DNA from: Actinomycetes bacterium
Lineage (GTDB): Bacteria > Actinomycetota > Actinomycetes > Propionibacteriales > Propionibacteriaceae
Reading direction: 5' to 3'
Length of the DNA: 64,000 nt
Assembly (NCBI GenBank): GCA_023442485.1
Contig: JAEZZG010000057.1
Span: 1 to 64,000, forward strand
The translations under genes and the position numbers were made by a program. This document shows, piece after piece, positions 28,725 through 37,024 of this stretch (position 1 is its first letter; each line of letters opens with the position of its first letter). The notes under the pieces were generated by a model. The model saw only the letters and a list, made by a program, of their open reading frames with translations, had not been told where the DNA came from and did not search any database.

Positions 28725-30629
28725 CTATTCCGCATTAGGTGTCGTGCGCGAAATCTGGACCAAGAATTCGGCGTTATTGCGGGTCTTCCTCATCTGCTTG
28801 AGCAACATCTCCAGAGACTGCTGGTCGTCGAGGCCGCTGAGCACCCGACGCAGCTTCCAGATGATGTTGAGTTCTTCTTGACGCAGGAGTAGCTCTTCAC
28901 GGCGAGTACCCGAGGCATCCACGTCAATAGCTGGGAAGATGCGCTTGTCAGCGAGCTCACGACGCAACCTCAGTTCCATATTTCCGGTGCCCTTGAACTC
29001 CTCGAAGATCACCTCGTCCATCTTCGAACCAGTCTCGACCAAGGCGGTGGCAAGAATGGTGAGTGAACCACCGTTCTCGATGGCGCGGGCTGCACCGAAG
29101 AACTTCTTAGGCGGGTACAGCGCCGCAGAATCAACACCACCGGAGAGAATCCGGCCTGAGGCAGGAGCGGCAAGGTTATAGGCGCGACCCAACCGGGTAA
29201 TCCCGTCAAGCAGAATCACGACGTCTTGACCAAGCTCGACCAAACGCTTGGCGCGTTCAATCGCCAGTTCGGCAATCACGGTGTGTTCTTCTGCAGGTCG
29301 GTCGAAAGTAGAGGCGATCACTTCCGCCTGAGTGGTTCGCTCAAAGTCGGTCACTTCCTCTGGACGTTCGTCAACCAAGATCACCATCAGGTGAACCTCG
29401 GGGTTATTCGTCGTAATCGCATTGGCGATGGCCTGCATAATCATGGTTTTTCCGGCCTTAGGCGGGGAAACGATCAAGCCACGCTGACCCTTGCCGATCG
29501 GTGAAATCATGTCGATGATTCGCCCAGTCATCCCGAGTTGATCGGTTTCGAGCCGGAGTCGCTTCGACGGGTAGAGCGGGGTCAACTTCGCAAACTCACA
29601 CCGCTCTTTCATCGACTCAGGGTCTTGCCCGTTGACGGTATCGATCCGCACCAGTGGATTGAACTTCTCCCGACGCTCTCCCTCGCGAGGCTGACGGATC
29701 AGGCCGGTAACAGCGTCGCCCTTGCGCAGCCCGTATTTGCGAACGACCGACAAAGAAACATAGGCGTCATTGGGGCCAGGCTGGTAGCCGGAGGTACGCA
29801 CGAAGGCATAGTTATCCAAGACGTCGATGATGCCGGAAACCTTGGTCAGCACATCGTCTTCGCGGATCACCGGTTCTGCATCAAAGCGAGACCCTGATCC
29901 AGACTGACGTGAGTTCCGGTCCCTGCGATCCCGGCGACGCCGTCCACGCCCGCGATCTTCGGAGCGGTCAGAACGGTCAGAACGCTCGGACCTATCCGAG
30001 TTCCGATCCCTGCGATCCCGGCGACGGCTGTTATCTAAGTCACCGGAGTCGTCTCGAGAACGCCCGCGCTCTTCGTCCTTTGCTCCGGTAGTACCTTCGC
30101 GAACTGCCACCCCGGTGCGCTGTGCATGTTGGGACCGCGACTTTGCACGGTCACGAATAGCGGCCTCGTTAGATAGCTCAGCTAAACGGGCGCTCACTTC
30201 ACCTAAGGTATCTGCGTCGGCACTCTCATCTGCAGAGCCAGACTGATCGTCTTGCCCACGACGTCGGGATGTGCGCCACTCTTTGCGTCGCGACGGGCGC
30301 TGGCCACGATCAACGTCGCCACGTCCTCGACTATCGTCAACGAGGGCTTCGTCGCCATCGCTTCTGGCAGCAGAGTTCGCGGCAGCGTCACTGGCAGATA
30401 CATCCCCCAAAGCCTGGGGTGAGTCTTTGCCTCGCCCACGCTTACTTTGTTGTTTGGAACCGATCAACTCAGCTTGGGTTGACTGAGCCGCACGAATCGC
30501 ATCGACGAGTTCTGATTTCCGCATTCCCGACGAGCCGCGAACACCCAAGGAGTGAGCCATTTTTCTCAGATCAGCGACCAGCATCGAACTGAGACCGGTG
30601 GGCGATGATTCCTGTGATTGAGGAGCCAC
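28725..30629 (-). CDS. rho: Transcription termination factor Rho with a long Arg/Asp-rich insertion
   Basis: Rho is a hexameric RNA-dependent ATPase that ends transcription. The 634-residue protein has an N-terminal SAP-like Rho_N segment ([18 protein letters not shown]). A low-complexity charged region of roughly 200 residues with repeated RS, SD and RRDRN units follows, then the RNA-binding cold-shock domain ([17 protein letters not shown]), Walker A ([19 protein letters not shown]) and the R-loop region. Such insertions are typical of actinobacterial Rho and bind RNA. The GTG at 30629 follows AAAGGA; the longer frame to 30740 has no ribosome-binding site. A 300-nt leader precedes it. Confidence 0.95.
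   Translation of the reverse strand: MAPQSQESSPTGLSSMLVADLRKMAHSLGVRGSSGMRKSELVDAIRAAQSTQAELIGSKQQSKRGRGKDSPQALGDVSASDAAANSAARSDGDEALVDDSRGRGDVDRGQRPSRRKEWRTSRRRGQDDQSGSADESADADTLGEVSARLAELSNEAAIRDRAKSRSQHAQRTGVAVREGTTGAKDEERGRSRDDSGDLDNSRRRDRRDRNSDRSERSDRSDRSEDRGRGRRRRDRRDRNSRQSGSGSRFDAEPVIREDDVLTKVSGIIDVLDNYAFVRTSGYQPGPNDAYVSLSVVRKYGLRKGDAVTGLIRQPREGERREKFNPLVRIDTVNGQDPESMKERCEFAKLTPLYPSKRLRLETDQLGMTGRIIDMISPIGKGQRGLIVSPPKAGKTMIMQAIANAITTNNPEVHLMVILVDERPEEVTDFERTTQAEVIASTFDRPAEEHTVIAELAIERAKRLVELGQDVVILLDGITRLGRAYNLAAPASGRILSGGVDSAALYPPKKFFGAARAIENGGSLTILATALVETGSKMDEVIFEEFKGTGNMELRLRRELADKRIFPAIDVDASGTRREELLLRQEELNIIWKLRRVLSGLDDQQSLEMLLKQMRKTRNNAEFLVQISRTTPNAE
29911..30026. repeat. Near-identical 29-bp direct repeats inside rho
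   Basis: Positions 29911-29939 and 29998-30026 match at 28 of 29 bases. On the coding strand each encodes [10 protein letters not shown]. They flank a run of short SDRSER-type units, and they show that the disordered Rho insertion grew at least partly by duplication. Confidence 0.85.
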
Positions 30630-30937
30630 TGGAGTCCTTTCACCAAGTACGAAATGTGTTGTTTTGCTGCACGGCCGAAAACGGATACGTCCTCGGCCAC
30701 AATCAAAGATCGCCAAAATCCGACATGGATTGTGCGACATTGGGGCCTATAGGTCTTCCTCGAGTACAGCCAGTAATGCCCGTCGCCAATGGGATTCCTC
30801 GGGTCGTCATCGTGAGCGACACTCAGGAGGTAACTAACTCACTAGGAGTCAGTGAAGGGAACAAGAACGCGAGTCAGCGGGGTAATCACTACCAGTTCAG
30901 TCGCTGACGGGCTAACCTGAGCCAGGAAGACACTACG
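30630..30937 (-). promoter_or_regulatory. Long structured leader of rho
   Basis: No gene fits in the roughly 370 bases between rho and thrH. If transcription starts near 30931, the rho mRNA has a leader of about 300 nt. It contains inverted repeats, for example GTCAGCG (30873-30879) with CGCTGAC (30902-30908), and TCACT/AGTGA close by at about 30838-30854. Rho is known to control its own leader in several bacteria; that role here is inference. Confidence 0.45.
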
Positions 30938-30966
30938 ATACTAACCACATCGGCCAGGTTCAGCAA
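30938..30966 (-). promoter_or_regulatory. Putative rho promoter
   Basis: On the minus strand TTGCTG (30961-30966) and TAGTAT (30938-30943) are separated by 17 bases, a good match to a primary-sigma promoter directed at rho. Confidence 0.5.
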
Positions 30967-31001
30967 ACTCCAACCTGGTGAGTCGGTCAACTCAGCACCT
31001 A

Positions 31002-31625
31002 CTAATGCTTTCCAACGTGGAGAATGCTGGCACTAGCTTCGGTGAAAAGCTCCCTCATCTGGTCATAGTTGCGCGCGACCGGAAACTGCGGGAACTCGGC
31101 GATCACATTGTCGGGTGGACAGAAGAGAATGCCGGCGTCTGCTTGCCCGAGCATCGACGTGTCGTTATAGGAATCCCCCGAGGCAATCACGCTGAAATTC
31201 AGAGACTGCAAGGCCTCAACCGCACGCCGCTTCTGATCGTCTTGACGCAGCCGATAACCGGTGATCCGATCATCGACAACCTGCAGGTAGTGACAAAACA
31301 GAGTCGGACGCCCCAGTTTTTCCATCAAGGGGTCAGCAAACTCATAGAAGGTATCCGACAAGATGATCACCTGATAGCGGTTGCGCAACCAGTCAAGGAA
31401 TTCGCGGGCACCATCGAGTGGCTCCAAGGTGGAGATCACCTGCTGAATATCGCTGAGGCCAAGCCCATGTTCGTCGAGGATACGCAGCCGTCCTTGCATC
31501 AGTTCGTCATAGTCGGCGATGTCACGCGTCGTCAGCATCAACTCCTTGATACCGGTCACCTTGGCGACGTTGATCCACACCTCCGGAACCAGTACACCTT
31601 CAAGGTCGAGGCAGGCAAGCTGCAT
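31002..31625 (-). CDS. thrH: ThrH: phosphoserine phosphatase / homoserine phosphotransferase
   Basis: The 207-residue HAD-family protein matches ThrH closely along its length: it starts [21 protein letters not shown], and carries [34 protein letters not shown] [14 protein letters not shown] and [12 protein letters not shown]. The nucleophile is the first Asp of DLEGV. In Pseudomonas ThrH hydrolyses phosphoserine and can move the phosphate to homoserine, replacing ThrB. Its place two bases after hom, where actinobacteria normally carry thrC-thrB, supports the homoserine role. AAGGGA precedes the ATG. Confidence 0.9.
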   Translation of the reverse strand: MQLACLDLEGVLVPEVWINVAKVTGIKELMLTTRDIADYDELMQGRLRILDEHGLGLSDIQQVISTLEPLDGAREFLDWLRNRYQVIILSDTFYEFADPLMEKLGRPTLFCHYLQVVDDRITGYRLRQDDQKRRAVEALQSLNFSVIASGDSYNDTSMLGQADAGILFCPPDNVIAEFPQFPVARNYDQMRELFTEASASILHVGKH

Positions 31626-31627
31626 GG

Positions 31628-32956
31628 CTAAATCCCTTCAACTCTAAGCACATAGACGTTACCGAGGACGACCGGGGAGCTAGAGACCTCGGCGACGCAT
31701 TGACGCATCGCGGCGTCGCGGGCGACGTGAGTGGTGAACTCCAGCATGGAGAGCCCATCTTCGGAGGCCCCCTGGTTGACTGTGAGCACGGAGATTCCGT
31801 GGGCGGCGAAGATTGCTGCTACTCGGGCGAGAACCCCCGGCTCGTCCTTGATGTCCATCCGGACGTAGTAGCGGGTCAAGAACTCGTCCTTTGACGCCAA
31901 CGGATGCCCCGATGAGAGGGTTTCACCGAAGGAGCGGGTCTCGCGGACGAGATTGCGGGCCACGGTGACCAGATCACCCATGACGGCTGACGCGGTCGGC
32001 GATCCACCAGCCCCGGGCCCCATGAACATCAAACGCCCCGCCTCTCGGGCCTCGACAAAAATCGCGTTGTTGGCACCGTTGACGGTGGCAAGCGGGTGGG
32101 TGAGCGGGATCATCGCCGGATGAACCCTCACCTCGATAGAGCCTTCGTCGCGCAACTGGGTGATTGCCATAAGCTTGATGGTGCAGTTGAGCCGTTTCGC
32201 TGCAAGAACATCAGACTTCGTGATCGAGGTGATCCCCTCGCGATAGACGTCCGCGAGTGTCACCGGGGTGTGGAAGGCTTCGCGGGCTAGCAGTGCAGCT
32301 TTAGCGGCGGCGTCAAAACCTTCAATGTCGGCGGTTGGATCAGCCTCGGCATAGCCGAGATCCTTTGCCTGACGCAAGGCCTCGTTGAAGTCGCGTCCCA
32401 CGGTACACATCTGATCGAGGATGTAGTTAGTGGTGCCATTGACGATGCCCATGACGGTGAGGATTTCGTCACCAACCAGCGACTCCTTCAAGGGTCGGAC
32501 AATCGGGATCGCTCCGGCAACGGCTGCCTCGAAGAACAGATCGACGGAGTGCTCGCGCGCCAACGGGAAAAGCTCATCGCCATATTCGGCCAACAAGGCT
32601 TTATTCGCGGTGACCACGGATTTCCCCCGGGTCATTGCGGCCTTGATCAGGCGTTTCGCCGGTTCGATTCCGCCGATCACTTCCACCACGATGTCGACGT
32701 CGTCCCTCGATACCAACTCATCGAGATCAGTGGTGAACAGGGCAGGGTCTAGGCCTGGACGCTCCTTGTCGGGGTGGAAGACGCCGATCCCGACCAGTTC
32801 GAGTGGACGTCCGACGCGCAACCTCAGCTCATCGGTTTGGGTGGTGAGGATTCTTGCGACTTGGCTGCCGACGACGCCACAGCCAAGCAATGCAACCCGC
32901 AGTGGCGAACCCACCTCTTCCGGAGCACCCGGAATCTGGTGCTGGCAGTTATTCAT
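31628..32956 (-). CDS. hom: Homoserine dehydrogenase
   Basis: The enzyme reduces aspartate semialdehyde to homoserine. The NAD-binding GxGxxG lies near residue 25 ([14 protein letters not shown]), the catalytic-domain motif [14 protein letters not shown] near 180 and the substrate region [23 protein letters not shown] after it. A C-terminal ACT domain (about 360-440, [20 protein letters not shown]) points to threonine feedback control. The ATG at 32956 overlaps lysA by eight bases and follows AAGGGA; a TTG two codons earlier is less likely. Confidence 0.96.
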   Translation of the reverse strand: MNNCQHQIPGAPEEVGSPLRVALLGCGVVGSQVARILTTQTDELRLRVGRPLELVGIGVFHPDKERPGLDPALFTTDLDELVSRDDVDIVVEVIGGIEPAKRLIKAAMTRGKSVVTANKALLAEYGDELFPLAREHSVDLFFEAAVAGAIPIVRPLKESLVGDEILTVMGIVNGTTNYILDQMCTVGRDFNEALRQAKDLGYAEADPTADIEGFDAAAKAALLAREAFHTPVTLADVYREGITSITKSDVLAAKRLNCTIKLMAITQLRDEGSIEVRVHPAMIPLTHPLATVNGANNAIFVEAREAGRLMFMGPGAGGSPTASAVMGDLVTVARNLVRETRSFGETLSSGHPLASKDEFLTRYYVRMDIKDEPGVLARVAAIFAAHGISVLTVNQGASEDGLSMLEFTTHVARDAAMRQCVAEVSSSPVVLGNVYVLRVEGI

Positions 32957-34385
32957 TCCCAATCCCTTTCAGGTCACGAACCGATTCACCCTCATCGAGA
33001 GCGAGCAGATCAGCGAGGGTTTCCCGCCGAAGCAACACCTTGGCCTTGCCATCAAGCACCGATACTACTGGAGGCCTGGTGATGTAGTTGTAGTTGGAGG
33101 CCATCGCCCGCGAGTAAGCTCCCGAGGCTGGCACCCCAATCAGGTCACCAATGGCGATGTCAGAGGGCAAGAACACGTCTCTAACGAGGATGTCGCCACC
33201 TTCGCAATGCTTGCCGACGATACGGCACAGCCGAGGCAAGGAGGTCACGTTGCGCCCGATCACCCTCGCGGTGTAGTCAGCGGCGTAGAGGGCAGGCCTG
33301 ATATTGTCACTCATCCCCCCGTCAACAGAGACGTATTTGCGGACCCGGTCAACGTCAACATAGACGTCTTTGACGGTCCCGACCGAGTAGACCGCCATCG
33401 TTGATGGCCCCGCGATGGCCCGCCCCGGCTCGATCGCCAAGTGCGGGATCGGGATTGAGACGCGCTGACATTCGTCTGCGACAATTTCGGTGAGCTGGGC
33501 GGCGATATCTGCCGTCGCTAGCGGACCATCAGATTCGGTATATGCGATGCCGAAACCACCCCCGAGGTCGAGCTCGTCGAGTTCACATCCGAAGTGGGCT
33601 CTAACCTGGTCGAGGAAGGCGATGGTGCGCTGGGCGGCAACCTTGAAACCTGAGGTGTCGAAGATCTGGGAGCCGATGTGGGAGTGAATCCCGGCAAGGG
33701 TGATCCACGGCGACTCGAGGCAGCGCTGAACGGCTTTCATCGCTTGGGCCTGACCGATAGAAAAACCAAATTTCTGGTCTTCGTGTGCGGTGGCGATGTA
33801 TTCGTGGGTGTGGGCTTCCACCCCGGTAGTGAGCCGAAGCAGGACTGATACGCGTTGACGGTGACGCTCACAGGCTGCTTGAAGCCGATCGATTTCGTCC
33901 ATGGAGTCGACCACGATGCGCCCGACCTTGAGTCTCAGCGCGAGATCGATCTCCTCGTCGGACTTGTTGTTGCCGTGAAAAGCGATGTTATCTGGGTTGA
34001 ATCCCCCGCTGTAGGCAACCAAGAGTTCATTGCCGGAGCAGACGTCGAGGCCGAGACCTTCGGCTTGAACCCATTGGGCCACGTCGCGGGTCAGGAAAGC
34101 CTTTGACGCGTAGAAGACCCTCCAGGTGGCGAAGGCCTGGCGGAACTGGCGGGCACGGGCGCGAAAATCTGCTTCGTCGCAGATGTAGAGCGGGGTTGAG
34201 TACCGCTCAACGAGATCGGTGATCCTGACTCCGCCGACACTGACGACTCCATCTGGCTCGCGCTTGACCGTCTTGGACCAGAGTTTGGGGTTGAGGGAAT
34301 TGAGGTCGTCGCGCTCTGAGATCCAGGGGGATCTTGGCGTCATCGAGTCGGCGTGGATGGAACCCGCCACATGCATGTGAGTCAC
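32949..34385 (-). CDS. lysA: Diaminopimelate decarboxylase
   Basis: LysA decarboxylates meso-diaminopimelate to lysine with PLP. The fold-III enzyme shows the PLP-lysine segment VFYASKAFLTRDVA, HGNNKSDEEI, GIHSHIGSQIFD, ELDLGGGFGIAYT, EPGRAIAGPS and the final CEGGDILVRD. The start is uncertain: GTG at 34385 gives 478 residues, ATG codons at 34376 and 34343 are alternatives, and none has a clear ribosome-binding site. argS, usually upstream, is replaced by a tRNA gene on the other strand. Confidence 0.95.
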   Translation of the reverse strand: MTHMHVAGSIHADSMTPRSPWISERDDLNSLNPKLWSKTVKREPDGVVSVGGVRITDLVERYSTPLYICDEADFRARARQFRQAFATWRVFYASKAFLTRDVAQWVQAEGLGLDVCSGNELLVAYSGGFNPDNIAFHGNNKSDEEIDLALRLKVGRIVVDSMDEIDRLQAACERHRQRVSVLLRLTTGVEAHTHEYIATAHEDQKFGFSIGQAQAMKAVQRCLESPWITLAGIHSHIGSQIFDTSGFKVAAQRTIAFLDQVRAHFGCELDELDLGGGFGIAYTESDGPLATADIAAQLTEIVADECQRVSIPIPHLAIEPGRAIAGPSTMAVYSVGTVKDVYVDVDRVRKYVSVDGGMSDNIRPALYAADYTARVIGRNVTSLPRLCRIVGKHCEGGDILVRDVFLPSDIAIGDLIGVPASGAYSRAMASNYNYITRPPVVSVLDGKAKVLLRRETLADLLALDEGESVRDLKGIGNE

Positions 34386-34503
34386 GGGACTACTTTGCCA
34401 AAAATCTGGTGTCAGCGGCTAGGTACCACGTCTTGGACCATGAAATGAGAAGTGCTAACGTGGCGATCAGAACCGCTGTCGACGCTTACTCGCCTAGGTG
34501 GAT

Positions 34504-34533
34504 TTGGGCTGACCCCTTTGGGTTAGCTACGAT
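34504..34533 (+). promoter_or_regulatory. Putative promoter of tRNA-Arg
   Basis: TTGGGC (34504-34509) and TACGAT (34528-34533) are separated by 18 bases, and the mature tRNA begins 16 bases further on. Confidence 0.5.
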
Positions 34534-34548
34534 TAGCCAGGTTCCAGT

Positions 34549-34623
34549 GCCCCCGTAGCTCAGGGGATAGAGCACCGCCCTCCGGAGGCGGGTGCGCGCG
34601 TTCGAATCGCGCCGGGGGCGCCA
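34549..34623 (+). tRNA. tRNA-Arg (anticodon CCG)
   Basis: A full cloverleaf can be drawn. The acceptor stem is GCCCCCG with CGGGGGC, the D arm is GCTC/GAGC, the anticodon stem is CCGCC/GGCGG around loop CTCCGGA (anticodon CCG), and the T arm is GCGCG/CGCGC around TTCGAAT. The discriminator is G and CCA is encoded. The length is 75 nt including CCA. Confidence 0.96.
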
Positions 34624-34681
34624 AGCCGATCCCTTATCGGCGGCGACCTAGGCAAACGCCACAGTAGCGGGGTGCATTCTT

Positions 34682-36073
34682 GTGTCGAACATCGAACCCG
34701 GTTCTTCCAGTCGCGGTTCCTCGTCGCGCTCTGTCGTGGGTCTTTCCCTACTCGTCGTGGCCTTCCTGGCCGGACAGATGATCAACTTAGGGATCTGGAA
34801 AGCCACCGAATGTTCGACCCACTATGACGTCATCTACTATTTCCGCTCCCTGGAGTATTACGGCACCAACACCGGGTTGAAGGAATATCCGACCCCTGCT
34901 GCTTGGACACTGAAACTGATCGATTGGGTCTTCTCGGGCCACGATCTCGACACCAAGATTTTGGCTTTCGCCTCCACCATGGCCTTGATTCAGCTTGCCG
35001 TGACGGTGTGGTTGTGGCTGCGCCACTCCCCTCGCGCCGCTGTGTTTTGGGTAGCGTCACTGTTTGTCCTAGGCCAAGTGGTGTCCTTTAGGTTCGACTT
35101 AATCCCGGCAACCTGTGTCCTGCTGGCCCTGCTCACCCTGATTTCTGCCCCCGCTTGGTCAGGAACGTGGCTGGCCTACGGGACCGCCACCAAGCTGTGG
35201 CCCGGAGTTTTGTTGATGACGATGGTGGGCAGAGGCAAGCATTCGATGAAATTGCTGGCATCCTTCGTCAGCGTCGGAGCGATCCTGGCCTTGGCATCTT
35301 TGCAGTTTGCCGGTTGGACGCGCACCCTCTCCCCGCTGGATTATCAATCGAACCGTGCCCTCCAAATTGAATCGGTGTGGGCATCTATTCCGATGCTGAG
35401 TCGGACGTGGAATTCAGCGGTGCGCGTGTTCTACTCTCAGTTCCTCGCCTTTGAGGTTGACGGGCCGGGGGTAGGGACCTGGCTGACTATCGCCGAGGTC
35501 ATGTTCAAGGTGATGGTCTTGGTGGCTATCCTCATCGCCGTCGTTTTCCTCGTCGTCAAACCCCGGCCCTCCCAACGGACCGCAGTGTGGGCAGCCGCCT
35601 CCTTGGTGGGCCTGGTGCTGGTGTCGAATAAAGCGCTCAGCCCGCAATACATGATGTGGCTGATCGCCCCGATCACGGCGCTGATTGCCCTTCCGCCGGA
35701 TCAGGTTTTTCGTCGCCGGGCTACATTCTTGGCCTGGCTGACTTTCGCAGCGAGCATTCTCACGCAGCTCATCTACCCGCTGTTCTACATGAAACTGGTC
35801 TCTGACCCGTCGCAGCTCTTGCCGATTTTCTGCCTTGTCTCCCGCAACCTGCTGCTTCTACTGATCACGGCATTGTTGTGTTTGTGGACGATTGACTCCT
35901 GGCTACATGATCGCCGCGCACGCTTAGCTCCTCGCCGCAGCACCGACCCTGACGAGACAGCATCAGAGTCTGGCCTGGGCTCTTGCGAGCAGGCCGAAGA
36001 GGGTCTTAGCAAGGACCTGGCACACCGAGACCTGAACCCTCCGGTTTCGGCCCCGACGGGCAGCCATGGTTGA
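34682..36073 (+). CDS. Polytopic membrane protein, GT87/DUF2029-like
   Basis: The 463-residue protein has about ten hydrophobic helices, from SVVGLSLLVVAFLAGQMINL near the start to LLLLLITALLCLWTI near residue 415, and a polar C-terminal tail. An extracytoplasmic loop after helix 1 contains HYDVIYYFRSLEYY, and later segments include FRFDLIPATCVLLAL, GTATKLWPGVLL and SPQYMMWLIAPITAL. That order fits GT-C mannosyltransferases of the GT87/DUF2029 type, which use polyprenyl-phosphate sugars for envelope glycans. The assignment is by pattern and the substrate is unknown. The GTG start at 34682 has only a weak GGGG upstream. Confidence 0.7.
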   Translation: MSNIEPGSSSRGSSSRSVVGLSLLVVAFLAGQMINLGIWKATECSTHYDVIYYFRSLEYYGTNTGLKEYPTPAAWTLKLIDWVFSGHDLDTKILAFASTMALIQLAVTVWLWLRHSPRAAVFWVASLFVLGQVVSFRFDLIPATCVLLALLTLISAPAWSGTWLAYGTATKLWPGVLLMTMVGRGKHSMKLLASFVSVGAILALASLQFAGWTRTLSPLDYQSNRALQIESVWASIPMLSRTWNSAVRVFYSQFLAFEVDGPGVGTWLTIAEVMFKVMVLVAILIAVVFLVVKPRPSQRTAVWAAASLVGLVLVSNKALSPQYMMWLIAPITALIALPPDQVFRRRATFLAWLTFAASILTQLIYPLFYMKLVSDPSQLLPIFCLVSRNLLLLLITALLCLWTIDSWLHDRRARLAPRRSTDPDETASESGLGSCEQAEEGLSKDLAHRDLNPPVSAPTGSHG

Positions 36074-36163
36074 TGTCAAAGCCGAAGTCAGGAGCCCAAC
36101 GGACCTGGTGATCACCTGATTCGCCTCTACCCGAGATTTATCCAAGTTCTTTCAGCTTGGCCA

Positions 36164-36192
36164 TTCACCTGGCCGTTGGTGCTAGGTACGAT
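36164..36192 (+). promoter_or_regulatory. Putative promoter of the DUF6104 gene
   Basis: TTCACC (36164-36169) and TACGAT (36187-36192) are 17 bases apart and lie about 40 bases before the ATG. Confidence 0.4.
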
Positions 36193-36230
36193 GGTCTTAC
36201 GGGGAGGTAAAAAGACGAGAAGGGACCTGC

Positions 36231-36410
36231 ATGTACTTCACCGATCGCGGCATCGAAGAGCTTAGTGACCGTCGAGGTGACGAGGAGGTTTCGCTGGACT
36301 GGGTTGCTGAACAGTTGCGGGTTTTCGTCGATTTGCATCCGGAGTTTGAGATACCGATCGACCGACTTGCCACATGGCTAGCTCGCCTTGACGATGCCTT
36401 GGATGACTAA
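36231..36410 (+). CDS. DUF6104 family small protein
   Basis: This 59-residue acidic protein reads MYFTDRGIEELSDRRGDEEV, with a conserved second half, VFVDLHPEFEIPIDRLATW, then LARLDDALDD. It matches the DUF6104 family, short proteins common in actinobacteria with no known role. No signal peptide or membrane segment is seen. AAGGGA lies six bases before the ATG. It stands alone, with its own likely promoter. Confidence 0.88.
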   Translation: MYFTDRGIEELSDRRGDEEVSLDWVAEQLRVFVDLHPEFEIPIDRLATWLARLDDALDD

Positions 36411-36692
36411 CGGTGATCATTAATTCTTGCGCATTTGCCATGAATTTTTCTTTCTCTACAGACACAGCCGGTTTTGACGGCTAAGTTTGTTCCTCGTGTT
36501 TCACAAATAGTTGTTGTCCATCGCAGATGACAACGACTCAGAAGAACACCACGATTTTCACAAGGAGCGAAGTCTGATCAGCTCAATGCCATTGCCAGTC
36601 CAGGCCATGGTGCGGATTCCCCGTGGCTTGGGGCGATCGGACCGACGCTCACACATGTCGGAACCTGAGTCCTTATGATTAGGGGGTTAGCG
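36411..36692 (+). other. Intergenic region upstream of whiB
   Basis: No supported gene is seen. The stretch holds two small hairpin-capable inverted repeats (AGCCG/CGGCT near 36467 and GTTGTC/GACAAC near 36510). It also holds two very short frames of 16 and 30 codons without convincing ribosome-binding sites. It probably carries the whiB promoter and leader. Confidence 0.4.
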
Positions 36693-36944
36693 TTGTCAGA
36701 TTGGCGTCACAAGGCAGCATGTCGAAATGAAGACCCTGAGCTGTTCTTCCCCGTCGGCGCTACCGGTCCTGCCGTCCTTCAAGCCGAGGAAGCGAAGAAG
36801 GTGTGCATGCGTTGCAACGTCCGCGAAGAATGTCTCCAGTGGGCCCTAGACAACGGGCAGGATCATGGCGTGTGGGGCGGCAAGAGCGAAGATGAACGCC
36901 GTGCCATGAAGCGCCGCGCTTCCAGGATCCGTATCCACGTCTAG
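36693..36944 (+). CDS. whiB1: WhiB-family iron-sulfur regulator, WhiB1-like
   Basis: The 83-residue protein has the four cluster-binding cysteines (KAACRNED, then KKVCMRCNVREEC), the GVWGG turn and a basic C-terminal tail (DERRAMKRRASRIRIH) that contacts DNA. SDWRHKAAC near the start and DPELFFPVG point to the WhiB1/WblE group, a nitric-oxide-sensitive regulator that binds the primary sigma factor. The TTG at 36693 was chosen because AGGGGG sits six bases before it and WhiB1 proteins begin at this point. An ATG at 36675 has no ribosome-binding site. It is next to pdtaS, as in mycobacteria. Confidence 0.92.
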   Translation: MSDWRHKAACRNEDPELFFPVGATGPAVLQAEEAKKVCMRCNVREECLQWALDNGQDHGVWGGKSEDERRAMKRRASRIRIHV

Positions 36945-36948
36945 TCTT

Positions 36949-36980
36949 AGGCTTGTTGCCCTCATCTTCGAGGGCAAGCC
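36949..36980. terminator. Hairpin between whiB1 and pdtaS
   Basis: GGCTTG then TTGCCCTC pairs with GAGGGCAA and GCC across the loop ATCTTC. It lies between convergent genes. There is no T run, so the role is likely but unproven. Confidence 0.5.
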
Positions 36981-37024
36981 CCTGCATCCCCAGAGATCCC
37001 CAGACATCCCCGGGCACCCCTGAA

